This document shows positions 24,301 to 36,171 of a stretch of DNA of 64,000 bases, piece after piece (position 1 is the stretch's first letter; every line of letters starts with the position of its first letter). This DNA is from Nectonema munidae (Eukaryota > Nematomorpha > Nectonematoida > Nectonematidae). A program made the translations under genes and the position numbers. The notes beneath the pieces were generated by a model. The model was not told the DNA's origin, did no database searches, and saw only the letters and a list, made by a program, of their open reading frames with translations. The stretch lies in assembly GCA_030549495.1 (NCBI GenBank), contig JAUIRK010000970.1:374001-438000 (forward strand). Reading direction: 5' to 3'.

Positions 24301-25161
24301 CAGTAGAACTCCTCCCTACGGTCACTCCTAGACAGCGGTCAACGCTCCTAATACGGTCAGAAAGTATAGTCCCGAATTCTTTTATATTTTTATATATTAC
24401 ATAATTATTGAGTATAACGGTCACTCCCGTATTGCGTATTACGATCATCTATTATCGCATATTTTTTTCAAAACTGACAAATTGGGTAAATTTTCAAAGG
24501 GATCAAGTTTTATCATCAAAATAAAAACACTTTTAGTTGGGAATTTTAAATCAGTCTTCCTCACCATCTGTTTTTTTGTTACCCTATTGATATAAAGTTA
24601 TAGAAGCTAATATTGTCTTTAGCATTAGCATTATGATTACCCTCTTGTGTTCATACTGTGAACATTATATGATGATAGAGGGGATTAGTGATAATCAAGA
24701 GGATAGTAAGTAGTAGTAGTATAGCACAAAAAACATGTAAATCAATCTTAGTAAGTTCGTTATAGGAAGATTTCAGAAGCCATGTTGTTTTAAAAATGTT
24801 CCTCATGAAGCTTTCCCTGTTTTATGGAAGTCCAATAAAAAAGCTTGGCGAAAAAGACATTGAGCAAGTAATGGTTTTAGGACAGCTAGCAAAAAAGCAA
24901 ACATTAATAGATACCTACTTTATTAAAAAGTAAAATTAGTACCGTTTTTTTGCAAAATAAAAATAACTTTATAGAGTTCACTTTTTTTATTTCTCTGTGA
25001 CATTTTAAGTTTATTTTTGAAAAAATATAAATGTTTTTGATTGATTATAACAGTTATCCTTTTACTCTCAAATAACATAACTACTCCTCTAATGAGGTCA
25101 ATCCTAAATAACGGTCAAAAGACTTGGTCCCTATGGTGACCTCATTAGAGGAGTTCTACTG
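24301..25161 (+). mobile_element. Internally deleted pogo/Tigger element
   Basis: The ends are inverted repeats starting CAGTAGAACTCCTC, each next to TA (24299-24300, 25162-25163), the target of pogo/Tigger elements. Subterminal ACGGTCA and AGGTCA motifs repeat near both ends. The only coding trace is the transposase C-terminus at about 24830-24930. It reads KKLGEKDIEQ then LAKKQTLIDTYFIKK, close to the usual KQxTLDxFFxK tail. The rest of the transposase is gone. Confidence 0.85.
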
Positions 25162-25336
25162 TATTTAGCTGTCTTGAAAGATTTAATAAGGATCTTGAAA
25201 ATAAGTTACATCTAGATGATAGTGAAAATAAAAATTATGATGAATGTAAAGAAAAATAAAGACAAAAAAAGTTTCTTATGAATTTGATTAATTTATCAAA
25301 AAAATAATGAAGAGAATATTTTCTAATAGATAAAAC

Positions 25337-25923
25337 GGTACTTTCCTGTTGTCGCCCCACCACCCATCGCTCTTCTACCACGATAAATATTCTTGTATTG
25401 TTTTAACCTAACCTACATTAAACTTACTATATATCATTATTTCGATGTTCCAAATCGTTCAGCAGCTACACTATTGCCACTCATCAATCAATACATACGT
25501 CCCGGAACGACTATATTTTCCGATGAGTGGCGTGCCTATCGTACAATTAATGATGAAGGTGTTAAAGGGGTGCCAAATTACCCACATCAGACAGTAAATC
25601 ACAGCCGCGATTTTGTGGATCCCAAAACCAGAGTCCATACTCAACATATTGAGCGTATTTGGCGTTCTGCAAAGGTAAGAAACAAGAGGCAATGTGGAAC
25701 TAATCGAGAGATGCTATCTGAATATTTAGCTGAGTTTCTTTGGTGTCATTCATCTTCGATTATATATAGTGGTAATATGTTTGATGCGATTCTTTTTGAT
25801 ATGGTTGAATTTTATCCACCTATAGATTAAAAGATTTTTCACTTGTTTTTTTTAATACATTTGTGTACTTTAATACATGTTTTATAACATTTTGGGGTGG
25901 TGGGGCGATAACAGGAAAGTACC
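25337..25923 (+). mobile_element. Merlin-type DNA transposon, shortened
   Basis: The 29-bp terminal inverted repeats begin GGTACTTTCCTGTT and differ at one position. They are flanked by perfect 8-bp duplications GATAAAAC (25329-25336, 25924-25931). Eight or nine bases is the known target size of Merlin elements. At 587 bp the element is too short for a whole transposase and keeps only the C-terminal half (25393-25830). It is probably mobilised in trans by a full-length relative elsewhere. Confidence 0.95.
25393..25830 (+). pseudogene. Merlin transposase, C-terminal half (ISXO2-like domain)
   Basis: The frame has no ATG near its start and begins inside the catalytic domain. It shows the IS1595/ISXO2-like signature: RSAATLLPLI, then FSDEWRAY with the second catalytic aspartate (about residue 44 of the open frame). 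NHSRDFVDPKTRVHTQHIE follows, with the third catalytic acidic residue in the HIERIWRSAK segment (about residue 87). The first aspartate and the N-terminal zinc ribbon are missing, so an active enzyme is not expected. The frame is otherwise free of stops over 145 codons. This is odd for a non-autonomous element and suggests recent deletion. Confidence 0.9.
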
Positions 25924-25931
25924 GATAAAAC

Positions 25932-27460
25932 TCCTAAATTTAATTTAATTAAAAAAGAAGTTAATATAAAAAAGTAAAAAAGAAAAGAGCATTAAGAAAT
26001 GATTTTTATGCCTAAAAAACAAACCCAACGTTTTCTTTTTCAAAAATAGTTTTTTCATCGATTAATTATTTAAAATTTAGAATAAGAAATAAACTTGAAC
26101 CGTTTCAAAAAAGTAGCCAGGCTGGTAGGTATCTAGAGGGCTTTCTAGTAAGTAATGCGTAACCTCCGCCACTCCTCCTCTTGATCTTTGTTCAAAAAGA
26201 AATGTATATTGATGCATTTCAAAATTAAGGTTTCAATATATCAGCAAGATATTAGTAGTGTAGTGAGATAGAAATCGCGGTCAGGCCCCTCCTGACAATT
26301 AACAATATTATAAATGTAAAATATATACTAGATAAGTGATTTTCAACCCAGGAGGAATTCCGCCGTTGGGGCGAATTTAGCAGTTCCTAGAAGGAAGGAA
26401 AAACAACTAAAAATGAGCAAACTCTCTTACTGAACAGATCAGAAGAGATAAAACTATAATATTTATATTTAAGTATAAAAATGAAGTATCATTATTAGTT
26501 ATTTGTATAATACCACTGTAAAAATATTACATATAAATTAGGAGGGTATATATAAGGTTAGTTCCAGTGGTCTTGACAGAATACTGATAAGGAAGAAATT
26601 TAAAGATTTCCAGTTTTATATCATGATTATTTTAGAGAAATATCATCAAAGGAAATTAAAAAAAAACACAAAAAATATTTTTGAGATGAAACGCTATGCT
26701 TCAAAAGCTTTTGACAAATGAAATATATATCGTGGCACAATTCATATTAAGAAATTTAAATATTGTTAACTAATACAATCAACTTTTCACTTATGTAAAC
26801 ATCCGATTTAGAAAAAGTCTACTTAAGCTAAGGCATTGTGAATAGCAAAAGAAACTATTGTAAATTTTAGCTTAACGGTAGAAAAGACCAGCAATGAAAA
26901 ATTTTAACATTAACAAATTTTTTAAAAATATGAACAACTAAAATTATGGTTTAGGGAAATGATTTAACTCCATAACGGTTTAAAAAATCTTACAAAAAAT
27001 TTGTAGCAGAAGGCTTTGTAAAATATAAAAACTGGAACAAATAAATCATACGATTACACAATATTTAAATGAAAATAACTTTTGTTATCATTATTATTTA
27101 TTTCAGAAAATCAAGATTTCTTTTTCCAGTTGTAAAACTTTCTTAAAAATATCTATATTTAATGTAAAACATGTTATCAAAATTATCATTTGGGATGTGA
27201 AAATTTATGTATGATACACATATTTTTAACATCTGCTTATCTTGTCTATATGTACATGGGAAAAATAATTTCACTTTAGCCATGGAAAAAATAAAATAAG
27301 AAATTTTTGATGTATATCCATCAGAGGAACAATTATATTTTTTAAAAGAAAATATATTTTTGAGAAATCATGTTTCAACTTTGAAACTTTAATTCCTAAA
27401 TGTAAAGTTAAGCCTCACTCAGGGATCAAAAGCGATTAAAGTTGTTTATATTTTATAATG
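25932..27460. other. AT-rich non-coding stretch
   Basis: No gene was recognised. A GC-richer patch at about 26150-26400 with CCTCC and GAGGAAT motifs may be an old repeat end. An IYPSEEQLYFLKENIF-like peptide at about 27310 on the plus strand could belong to the OTU-like fragment that follows. Confidence 0.35.
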
Positions 27461-27462
27461 AC

Positions 27463-27640
27463 GAGAAAAGTTATTCTGCTTATATATCAGGCTATGGAAA
27501 TTGCTTGTATAATGCACTTTCCATTGCTCTTGTAGGTTATGAATCGTTATGTATAGAATTACGTTAAAAAACATCCTTAGAACTAAATATTTTAAAAGAT
27601 TTTTATGTTTCACGGGAAAATTTTTTTGAATTTTTTTAAA
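27463..27640 (+). pseudogene. OTU-like cysteine protease fragment
   Basis: The plus-strand peptide ISGYGNCLYNALSIALVGYE followed by KTSLELNILKDFY resembles the catalytic-cysteine region of OTU-fold proteases (GNCLF/Y-N-A/S-x-S). The same block, with the same spacing to a [S/N]xELxxxxxFY segment, occurs in the fragment at 58368-58945. No histidine region could be found downstream and the piece is broken, so it is a relic. Such OTU-like domains often ride in mobile elements, but which element carried this one is unknown. Confidence 0.5.
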
Positions 27641-27726
27641 TTTTACCTGAAATAGAAAAAGAATGCAAAAATATTTTATCTCTCGGATCTTGGTCTTCTG
27701 TCTACTATATATAGGGCCTACTATAA

Positions 27727-27870
27727 GGCGGAGTAGGTTTCATTAGATGCTGGATTCGATAACTGCTGGGTTCGATCCCGCATCAAGTCTGCTTTCCTCA
27801 TAGTTCGATACAACGGGGCAATTGTGCCTTTTCGATGAAAACATCCTACGGTACCTTTACCTTTATAATG
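27727..27870 (+). mobile_element. tRNA-derived SINE
   Basis: A tRNA-like head contains GGCGGAGTAGGTTTC (A-box region) and a clear pol III B box, GGTTCGATCC, at 27769-27778. A body follows (TTCGATACAACGGGGCAATT, TTCGATGAAAACA) and a TACCTTTACCTTT tail. The same body occurs inverted at 47925-48003 and 53140-53272. The short minus-strand frame across it is not a gene. Confidence 0.85.
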
Positions 27871-30800
27871 GCTGCATCCTCTGTTATTGGCATTCAAATT
27901 TAATCTATTTACCAAAAGATAAACGGTAGCAATGATTAACTTTTTAAAATTTAAAAAAAAATATTTATGCTCAATTGTTATAAGGTTTATAATGTTTCTT
28001 TGATTAAGATTTTATGTACTTCAAGAAGTTTTAAAATCGGCCCTCCGGTTAAAAAGTGCCGCAGAAAGTGCCGCAAGATTAATTTGGCAATATCTTTTTT
28101 TAAATAATAAAGTTCAAGCTGAAGTAAAATTTTTTATAAAATGTAAGTTCTTTTCTATTGTTTAAAATCTTTCTTGATTTAATTAATTAAAAATATTGTG
28201 TTAAACTAAGCTCCTTAAATAAAGGCCTTCTGATTTTAATGGCGGCTGGGTTAAAAAGTGTCGCAAGGTTTTAATAAAATGTCTGCCTTTTAAAATGGAT
28301 GATTATTTTCCTACTTTTATAAAAATAGATTATTCATCCCTTTTTTTAAACTTTTCTACTTTTTAGACACGTAATGTAACTAATTTTAATTTCTTATTTT
28401 TTTTAAAATAATGTTTTTTGAACTTAATTTGAAGCTTTATCAACATACTTTTTTTGAAATCAAATATTTTTTGTGAAAATGATCTATAAAATTTGCCTTC
28501 GTTTTATTTGAAATGATACAATGCTTTGATTGTACTGGCCTTTTCTATTTTCCCTGTCAAAGTTTATCCAGTCATCAGGGTCTTTTCCATTCAAATAATT
28601 GTTTAAATTATTATTGCTTAATGTATAATTTTTCTATGTATTCTTATTCTAAAAGTATAGAGCGTATAGAAAAATTTTTTGCTTCCATTTTAACCAAACC
28701 TTTTCATTTAACTTCACTTTTTTGAAAAATTTAAAGTTTTATATTGAAGGAGAATATATTTTCTTAAAAGATGCAAAAAAAAATTTTTCGCTTATTTAAA
28801 TTTTGGATTTGCGTCTTGCCAACAACAAGAACGGTTGCTATTTTATATCAAAATGCTTGATTTCGTTGTCCTTTTTTGAAATGTGAGTTTTTTCTTTTTA
28901 ATGCCATTTCAACCATTTTTCAGATTTTGTTGTCATATTATATACAACAAAGTTGTATGAAATACATTTTGGCCTAATATATGCGTGCTGTTTCAACAAA
29001 TATAAGAGCAAAACGTGGACCCGAAACCGCCCATACCCGAAAAATAAACTTTGTGGGTACCCCCAGTCCTGCAAATAATTTTTTTGCCCACATAGATTTC
29101 GAAATAAATTTTTGAGTAAACTATTGAATACGCAAAAATTGAATCAACTAATCACTGGGCTAACAAAGCAGTAATTTTATTACGTTTCTTCAGGGAGTCA
29201 GAGTCTAAGGTTTAAACATCTAACTCTCACTTGAAACACTTAAAAACTCCAGGTACATGTTAGAATTTATTTTCAACCACCTAGCTTTTTAGTATTATTT
29301 TATAATTTTTTAAGAAAATAATTTTTGTGGTGCTTAATCTCCTTATTTTTTATTTGATTTTACATAACACTATCTCAATTCTTATTCCCATACATGCGCA
29401 TGTTTCAGTTAAATTCGGCATATCATATAACTAAGGACTATTAATAGAAAAGGATGCTTAGAAAGTTTTCTGATTTATTTTTTTAATACTTCATTTTGAT
29501 TATTGAGAAATGTTGTCAAATATTACCCAACACTCAAAATTCTTCTATCCACACCCGCATAACCGCGCAAATATTTTTATGTGGGTAATTGAGGGTCCAG
29601 CAGGTTTGACTATTATATTTTTTAGGTCTGTGATTTTGTGTCTTGATCGTATGATTACTTTCCTAACACTGCTAAGGAAAGATTATTATTCAACAGTAGA
29701 AGTAACTTCATAAATTTAAAGATGTATTTTTATTTTTGGGTCAGCGCACTTGAATTTTGGAATTAGCTTTAAAGAAATATTTTTCTATCGCAAAATTTTT
29801 TAAAGTTTTCAATGCAAATACTTCAATGGCATAACCAGCATTATTAACTTACGAATAACCTTTTGAATTGAAATAAATTAATTTTTTATAATGATAAAAA
29901 TTTTACATTTTATGATTCGCACTTTATCAATTTTTCTCATTTTTATCAGAGTTTTTATTAAAATAGAACTAGCAAGTCTTGCTAGGGCGCGGTTAAAACA
30001 TGACTTCTGTCTTCTTAGTGTTCATTGTTAAGCGTTAGTTGACACAGGCCCAAGATAACTTATAAGTTGAAGACTGCATTTTCTGCTTACTGATGGCGTT
30101 TAGGGTATGTTATCCGGAAATTTTTTTTCAAATAACTGTATGTTTAAGCTTTGTTAAGGCAAGCAGTCGTCTTTGTTTATGCATCTACCCATTAGTCCTG
30201 TACCGGATGCCTATTCCTTCTTCCTTGTACTGGAAGGCGCTGATTAAAATGGTTTTAAACCTAGACCGTAATTCTTCGAATCTTTTTTTCAATAAAAATA
30301 CTATATTATGTATAATTCAGACCTTATAAAGATCAAAAATGAATAATTGGTTGTGCTTGAAAAAAGTCTCCTATTTTTGAGATGATAATCGGCGTCAGCA
30401 ATATATTAAATGTTAAATTTATTGAAAATTGCTTAATATTCGTTTTTTGTATTTAAGTTTTCAATTAAAAAAAAGTAAAAAATTTCCTGGTTAAGGAACC
30501 TCTCATCTGCTGCAGATTTTTTTGACAATTCTAGCAGTGTCGTTTAATTTGTGTTAACCTAACAAAATGATTTCCTTTATCATATTTAAATTCTTCATTG
30601 ACGCTTTCTTTCAAACGCTTTGATTTCTGTGCATAATTTTTTTACAATTGGTGGAAGAAACATTTGAATTGAGAGATAAAGAAATTCCTTTTGTTTACAA
30701 TAAAGTTATTTAGTCTTTTACATTCATAAAATTGTTGAGTTTTTAGAGCAACAGACACATAATATAACATTATAATTCCATTTTGCTTTAAAAATTCTCT

Positions 30801-31495
30801 TTATATTCTATCCCTTAAAAGTTCTAGAATTTTCTATTTTTGTGGAAAAATTGATGAAATATATTTAATAAAATGTACATCAATATTTATGTATAACAGA
30901 TGTCAAATATTTTAAAACTCTTACACCAAAAATATCAAAATTATTTTCTTTTTCCTTGCCAAGGTATAAATAAAAATTGTTTAAATATCCTACTGAACTG
31001 CAAACACCAATTATAACTAAATTTTATTGATTTTCATTTCAAATATTTTTTTCCAAATGCAACACATAATATCTGATCATCATTTATCGATAAAAATCTT
31101 AGGTTAAAAAATGCTTTAAGATTTATTTAGGTTTAACCTTTTTGAAATTAAATAATTATATAATACAATCATTAATCAAAGAAATTCTGCATATTTTAAT
31201 TCCTCCGGAGCTTTGCCAATCTCCTAATATCTTGCCAAGCAATCTCTGCATACTTTAATGCCTCGTAACGTTTGACAAGCACCTAATATGGACCTATATA
31301 TCCCTGAAGCGAAATTTTCACAAGCTAATAACTTTTCATTTTTCTTTTAAATCAGATAAAATTTAAACACAATATATTTTTTATACTCTTAATCTATATT
31401 TAAATTTTCAGCAACATTCAATATTATATGTGGAAAATATTCGAGCATAAAAGGTTTTGGTTAAATACATAGTATCTTGTCAAAGTAATTTCGGC
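27871..31495. other. Gene-poor stretch with short degenerate repeats
   Basis: The motif GGTTAAAAAGTGYCGCA appears twice (near 28037 and 28240). Two similar CCCGCATAxCC / GTGGGTA segments lie near 29020 and 29560. A degenerate unit of about 60 bp (TTTAATxCCTC ... CTCCTAAT) repeats around 31184-31300 and again at 31476-31548. A single C2H2-like pattern occurs at 28513-28600, but nothing supports a gene. The remainder is plain AT-rich DNA. Confidence 0.4.
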
Positions 31496-32370
31496 ATAAT
31501 TTAATGTCTCAGGAGGTTTGCTATGCTCCTAATGCATTGATATGTAATTATTTCAACTTTGGAATTTTAAGTTTAATTAAGGGATTGTGATGTAAGGTGT
31601 TTAGAGACTGTTCAATACTTAAACGTCTTCGGTTAATCAGCCTTAAAAACTCTTCACGGTACACGTTTACCTTTAAAAATAACTAAGAAGAATTTATTAT
31701 TCAAATACAAATTATAAAATACATCTTACAAAAGACCCATACCTGGTGTGCTATATACATGTAAAGACAATTAATATAAATATCACATGGCACAAAAACA
31801 AAACTAAAAAAAAGAAATAGTTATTTGAAAAAAGTTCCTAGGAAACGCTTGAATCTATAACTACCTTTTTTTTTAAATAAAAATAATCAAAGAAGCAGAA
31901 CCATTAACGGATCCAAAGGGGCTGCCTTTAAAATTTAATAATTTAATGTCTCAGGAGGTTTGCTATGCTCCTAATGCATTGATATGTAATTATTTCAACT
32001 TTGGAATTTTAAGTTTAATTAAGGGATTGTGATGTAAGGTGTTTAGAGATTGTTCAATACTTAAACGTCTTCGGTTAATCCAGCCTTGAAAACTCTTCAC
32101 GGTACACGTTTACCTTTAAAAATAACTAAGAAGAATTTATTATGCAAATACAAATTATAAAATACATGTTACAAAAGACCCATACATGGTGTGCTATATA
32201 CATGTAAAGACAATTAATATAAATATCACATGGCACAAAAACAAAACTAAAAAAAAGAAATAGTTATTTGAAAAAAGTTCCTAGGAAACGCTTGAATCTA
32301 TAACTACCTTTTTTTTTAAATAAAAATAATCAAAGAAGCAGAACCATTAACGGATCCAAAGGGGCTGCCT
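31496..32370. repeat. Recent 442-bp tandem duplication
   Basis: Bases 31496-31927 and 31938-32370 are direct copies offset by 442-443 bp. They differ by only about half a dozen substitutions and one inserted base. The right end of each copy reaches the same point in the left end of a hAT-like MITE (CGGATCCAAAGGGGCTGCCT). The first copy therefore contains a 26-bp stub of that MITE. The duplication happened after the MITE inserted. Confidence 0.95.
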
Positions 32371-32581
32371 AGCCCCCCCCCCCCCCCCCCCCCCAATGGG
32401 ATTAAGCCTCAAAGGGAGAAGATGATGACGATGGTAGTGATGATGATCTCGCCTTAAAAATAGGTTTTTGGAAATGTTGATGGAGACGATGATGACAGAC
32501 AACGTCTGAACTTTAAAAAACGAATAAAAGTAATTTTTCAAATTAGCTCCCCACTATAGTCGATTTCTTGATCCGCCACTC
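32345..32581. mobile_element. hAT-like MITE with a 22-C tract
   Basis: The worn left end CATTAACGGATCC and the right end, read inward, AGTGGCGGATCAAG match the CAGTGGCGGATCC type. Flanks AGCAGAAC and CGCAGTAC agree at 6 of 8 bases, fitting a hAT target duplication. A run of 22 C lies at 32373-32394. A (GAT)-rich patch (ATGATGACGATGG) is in the middle. Confidence 0.6.
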
Positions 32582-34752
32582 CGCAGTACACACATTTATG
32601 AATGAGAATAAGAATTTTATTGTATTCAGAATTTTAAACAGATTGGATTTACTAAACTTGAAATTAGATAATAATGTAATAAATATAAAAAAATCAAAAA
32701 CTTTTAAATCCGAAAAAATTTGCCACTCAATTTTATCTAATCAATTAGCACATTCAAATTACAATCTAAAATTAAACAGCTTATCAGGAAATAAAAGTTA
32801 TAAAATGATAATATTTAAAAAAAAATCTATCATTGGGTGCACAGGACTAACTGGCTTACGAAGTAAATTTATAATTTTAAACCAGCCATTTTGAAGAATG
32901 AAAATATATAGCTAGATAGGAAAATTTTAAAGCATTTTCCAGCGTCTTCTGATATGCTTCTATTTGTTTGGATGGTTTGGCAAGAGTAAGCGGATTAATT
33001 GGATTAAATAGTTAGAATGGATTCATCTAAATTTTGGAAAGATTTGGCTTTGATTGTTTAATATAAGTTTAGAAAAATGAGTTTAATATGTTATATTTAA
33101 ATTTGCTTAAAATTTCAGGAGTGATGGATTTTGTAGATCATATAATCAGTTTGACGGCTATGGATGAAATTTACTTTGATTTGAATTTGACAAGCTATTT
33201 TAGAAAACTAATTTGAAATTTCCATAAATAAGTAATTCCTGTAGAGGCCAAAAACCATCTTAATAAGAGATGACGAGCCTTCTAAACTTTTTTCATTTTA
33301 TATAAAAAAAACTTTTTGGAAAGAAGGGGATATTTTTTATATTTTTGTTGTCGCCTCTTTAGTTACATCTTTGACCACTCATATTGCTACTTTAAATAAA
33401 ATTGTTTGAGCTCTTTTGTGAAAATATTCTCCGATTGGCTTCATCTTGTAATACATTAAATTCAGATAAAATAAAAAGTATTTATCGTCATATTAAATTT
33501 TCATAATGATGATATATTTAAAATTTAATATAATTTACAATTAAGCCTAAAGGTAGTTAGTTTAAAATAAAATAACATTTATATGGACTAAACTTATTAG
33601 ATTAAATTTTTTTTGATAATTCTTCGAAAAATAAGTCTTAAAATTAAAACTGAATGTTAAATATTAAATTTTTACATAAAAGAATCTTCTTTAGTTTTTT
33701 AAAATTTTTATATTTCTATTTCGTCGAAACGTCAGGCTTATTTCTAGAACTTAATTCAAATAAATTAGGTGTTTTTTGTTTTAATTCCTTCGTTCAGACT
33801 TAACATCACAAAATAATGAATATTATCTATCAAACAATTTATTGTCAATACTTTAGGTCGTTTGATATTCTTTCATTATTCTATGGTATTTGGTTGTCAT
33901 TTGTAGTGTTATTCTGTAAACAAATTTTAGATGCTCTGCATAAAAAAAATGGAGCTGGGGGATTAAAAATCACGACGGAAGGGTTCAAAAATTTTTGAGG
34001 ACGTCATTTATGTATGATCTATAAAAACTTGCTATTTTTTTGAAAATTTTATTATTTTTAATTAGAATTAGATTCTAGCTATGATTAGACATTAGACACC
34101 CATACACTGAAATACCTAAATCTCAAAATTTAACTTATCAAAAGAATTGAGCAAGATGTGGTGCCTGATACAACTCTATACACAACACCAAAAATTTCTA
34201 TTTAAAATCCGTAAGTAGTTAAATCACTGGTTATGGTTGGTGCATAACAAGAAATTAGAGCGTCACTACATTTTTGCTGAATTCAAAAAAGCCTCTAAAC
34301 AATGAATATTTTTTCATTCTCAGTTTGTTCCTGAAACCTGGCGTAACCTCTTTCAATATAATGAACACTTTATTGAATCGATGGCAGGGTGGGAGATTTT
34401 AAAGGGACGGGATTGGATTTTTGGAAAATAATTATCCGGAAGTAAGAGGGGTTTATAAGCATTTGGTGTCAATCTGATTTTTGTAAGTACTTGCAGTCGA
34501 ATGCTTTCCTTCTGACTTGGTAACCGTGGTTCATTGGGTGTTCAATCAATATAGAGAGCTTTAAATGTATTTCAAATATTTTATCTGTTTAGCAATGAAT
34601 GTGAAATTTACTATTTTATGTTTTTATTGCTTTGAATTCACTACAAGGTTCTTATAAAGTACATAAAAGAACGAATGCTGTTTTAAAAATGTTGCAATGT
34701 TTTATTTGAATCCACTTTTCAAAAAGATGATATTAAACTAATGTAAATTGGC
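32582..34752. other. AT-rich stretch upstream of MUS81
   Basis: The 108-residue open frame at 32568-32894 is low-complexity, rich in Lys, Asn and Ile, and has no recognisable domain. No other gene was seen. The last few hundred bases should contain the MUS81 promoter, but no element can be assigned with confidence. Confidence 0.4.
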
Positions 34753-36090
34753 ATGAACAAAAAGCATAAGTGTGCTAATCCTCATTTTTTAAAATGGATT
34801 CAAGAGTGGAAGGCAGAAGCAGAAAAAGATGAAAGCAAAGTTAAATATATTTACGCAAATGCTATTAAGTCTCTTTTGAAGTATCCATTAACATTGAAAT
34901 CTGGAAGAGAAGCATCTATTTTGAAAGGCTTTGGTAAGGGATTATGCCATAAGTTAGATGAAAAAATGAAGAAAGAATATTCGTTGTCGCAAAGTAAGAA
35001 GCCGGATTTCATAAACGAACCTGCTTCATCCAACGCTTTCACTAAAGCCTATGTCACTACTAAAGAAAAGGCAGGTCCCTTTAGACTTTTAAATACTGAA
35101 AGGACAGTTAATATCGAAGAACATGAACCACAAGTAAATAATTCGCACGTACTGGTTGAGCGTTTAGCCAAATTAGACGATTTTTCAATGACTCTAAACT
35201 CTGGGGAGTATGATGTTATTTTGCTTATTGATACTTCTGAACACAAAGCACATTCCAAAAAGTATACAGAGTATATCTATTCCTTGCTGTCCTCTCTAAA
35301 GATAAAGTATGAATCGAAGAAGCTCAGTGTTGGCGATTTTGTTTGGGTGGCTAAGCCAAGATCAGTCGCAAATACAGACCTTTCTCTCCTTCTCCCATTC
35401 ATCGTTGAAAGGAAAAGCATCGACGACCTGGCTTCCAGCATTCGAGATGGGCGCTTCCACGAACAAAAGTTTCGCTTAAACCAGTGCAAGTCTTTTTTGA
35501 AAGCGATATACCTCATTGAAGAGTACACGCATAGTGCAAGCTTCTTCAAATGCCGCGGCATATCCTATAGTGCTGTGAAGCAAGCAATCATTAATACTTG
35601 CATCACTGATGAATTGGCAGTTGTTTTGAGCAAAGATTTTGCAGAAACTTTGAGCATCATATCAGATATCAGCCTTCAAATCGTGCGCTCGTTGAATAGA
35701 TATAATGAACTCACGTCGTGCCAAGATGTTGCAAAGCTATCCTCCTCTTTTAGCAACTTTTTACAAAATAAAGGCGAGCTCTGTCTTGAAGAAAAGCTTT
35801 GTTTAATGAGCTTTGCACATTTTTGCATTCTTTTTCCGAAAAACAAAAGCTTAACAGTATTGGATTTGTTTGCCAAGAGTTTGTTGCAAATATTTGGTCT
35901 ATCCCCATCAAAGGTGGCAGGCATCACAGCGGCTTACCCAACCTTCTTTCACTTGAAACAGGGCTACGCAGCGTGCACAAATGAAAAAGATCGCGATTTG
36001 CTCCTCACCAAGATCAAAGGACAAGGTAATAAGCCTTTAATAGGTAAAAAATTGAGTACCTGCATATCAAGATATTACAGCACCGACTGA
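34753..36090 (+). CDS. MUS81: Crossover junction endonuclease MUS81
   Basis: This is the catalytic subunit of the XPF-type nuclease that cuts branched DNA (3' flaps, stalled forks, Holliday-junction precursors) with an EME1/EME2 partner in the nucleus. Residues 8-75 match the N-terminal helix-hairpin-helix domain (NPHFLKWIQEW, YPLTLKSGREASIL, FGKGLCHKLDE). Residues 153-255 are the ERCC4 nuclease domain. Its acidic and basic signature is D160, E163, GD 194-195, ERK 219-221 and D224-225, followed by SSIRDGRFHEQKFRL. Residues about 375-440 form the C-terminal HhH2 pair. The start is secure: an in-frame TAA lies 12 bases upstream and the ATG aligns with the vertebrate N-terminus. At 445 residues it is about 100 shorter than human MUS81. 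The gap falls in the linker at 76-150, where a winged-helix domain would be. No intron interrupts it. Confidence 0.97.
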   Translation: MNKKHKCANPHFLKWIQEWKAEAEKDESKVKYIYANAIKSLLKYPLTLKSGREASILKGFGKGLCHKLDEKMKKEYSLSQSKKPDFINEPASSNAFTKAYVTTKEKAGPFRLLNTERTVNIEEHEPQVNNSHVLVERLAKLDDFSMTLNSGEYDVILLIDTSEHKAHSKKYTEYIYSLLSSLKIKYESKKLSVGDFVWVAKPRSVANTDLSLLLPFIVERKSIDDLASSIRDGRFHEQKFRLNQCKSFLKAIYLIEEYTHSASFFKCRGISYSAVKQAIINTCITDELAVVLSKDFAETLSIISDISLQIVRSLNRYNELTSCQDVAKLSSSFSNFLQNKGELCLEEKLCLMSFAHFCILFPKNKSLTVLDLFAKSLLQIFGLSPSKVAGITAAYPTFFHLKQGYAACTNEKDRDLLLTKIKGQGNKPLIGKKLSTCISRYYSTD

Positions 36091-36148
36091 AGCTACATCC
36101 CTCTAAATACCATGTTTCCGTCTGCCAATTATATTTTATTATATAAAC

Positions 36149-36171
36149 AATAAACTTTTTACTTTAATAAA
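36149..36171 (+). terminator. Polyadenylation signals of MUS81
   Basis: Two AATAAA hexamers, at 36149-36154 and 36166-36171, lie 60-80 bases after the MUS81 stop codon. No genomic A tract follows them, which argues against a retrocopied gene. Confidence 0.75.

Noticed and set aside
27721-27915. Possible tRNA gene from a good B box
   Set aside because: The A-box region is weak, no cloverleaf can be drawn, and the same head and body recur elsewhere. It is a tRNA-derived SINE.
28513-28725. C2H2 zinc-finger-like pattern (CxxC ... HxxxxH)
   Set aside because: There is only one copy, with an unusual His spacing and no linker or second finger, in low-complexity sequence. Chance is the simpler explanation.
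32568-32894. 108-residue open frame
   Set aside because: Rich in Lys, Asn and Ile with no domain or splice context. AT-rich DNA gives such frames by chance, and its start lies in a MITE end.
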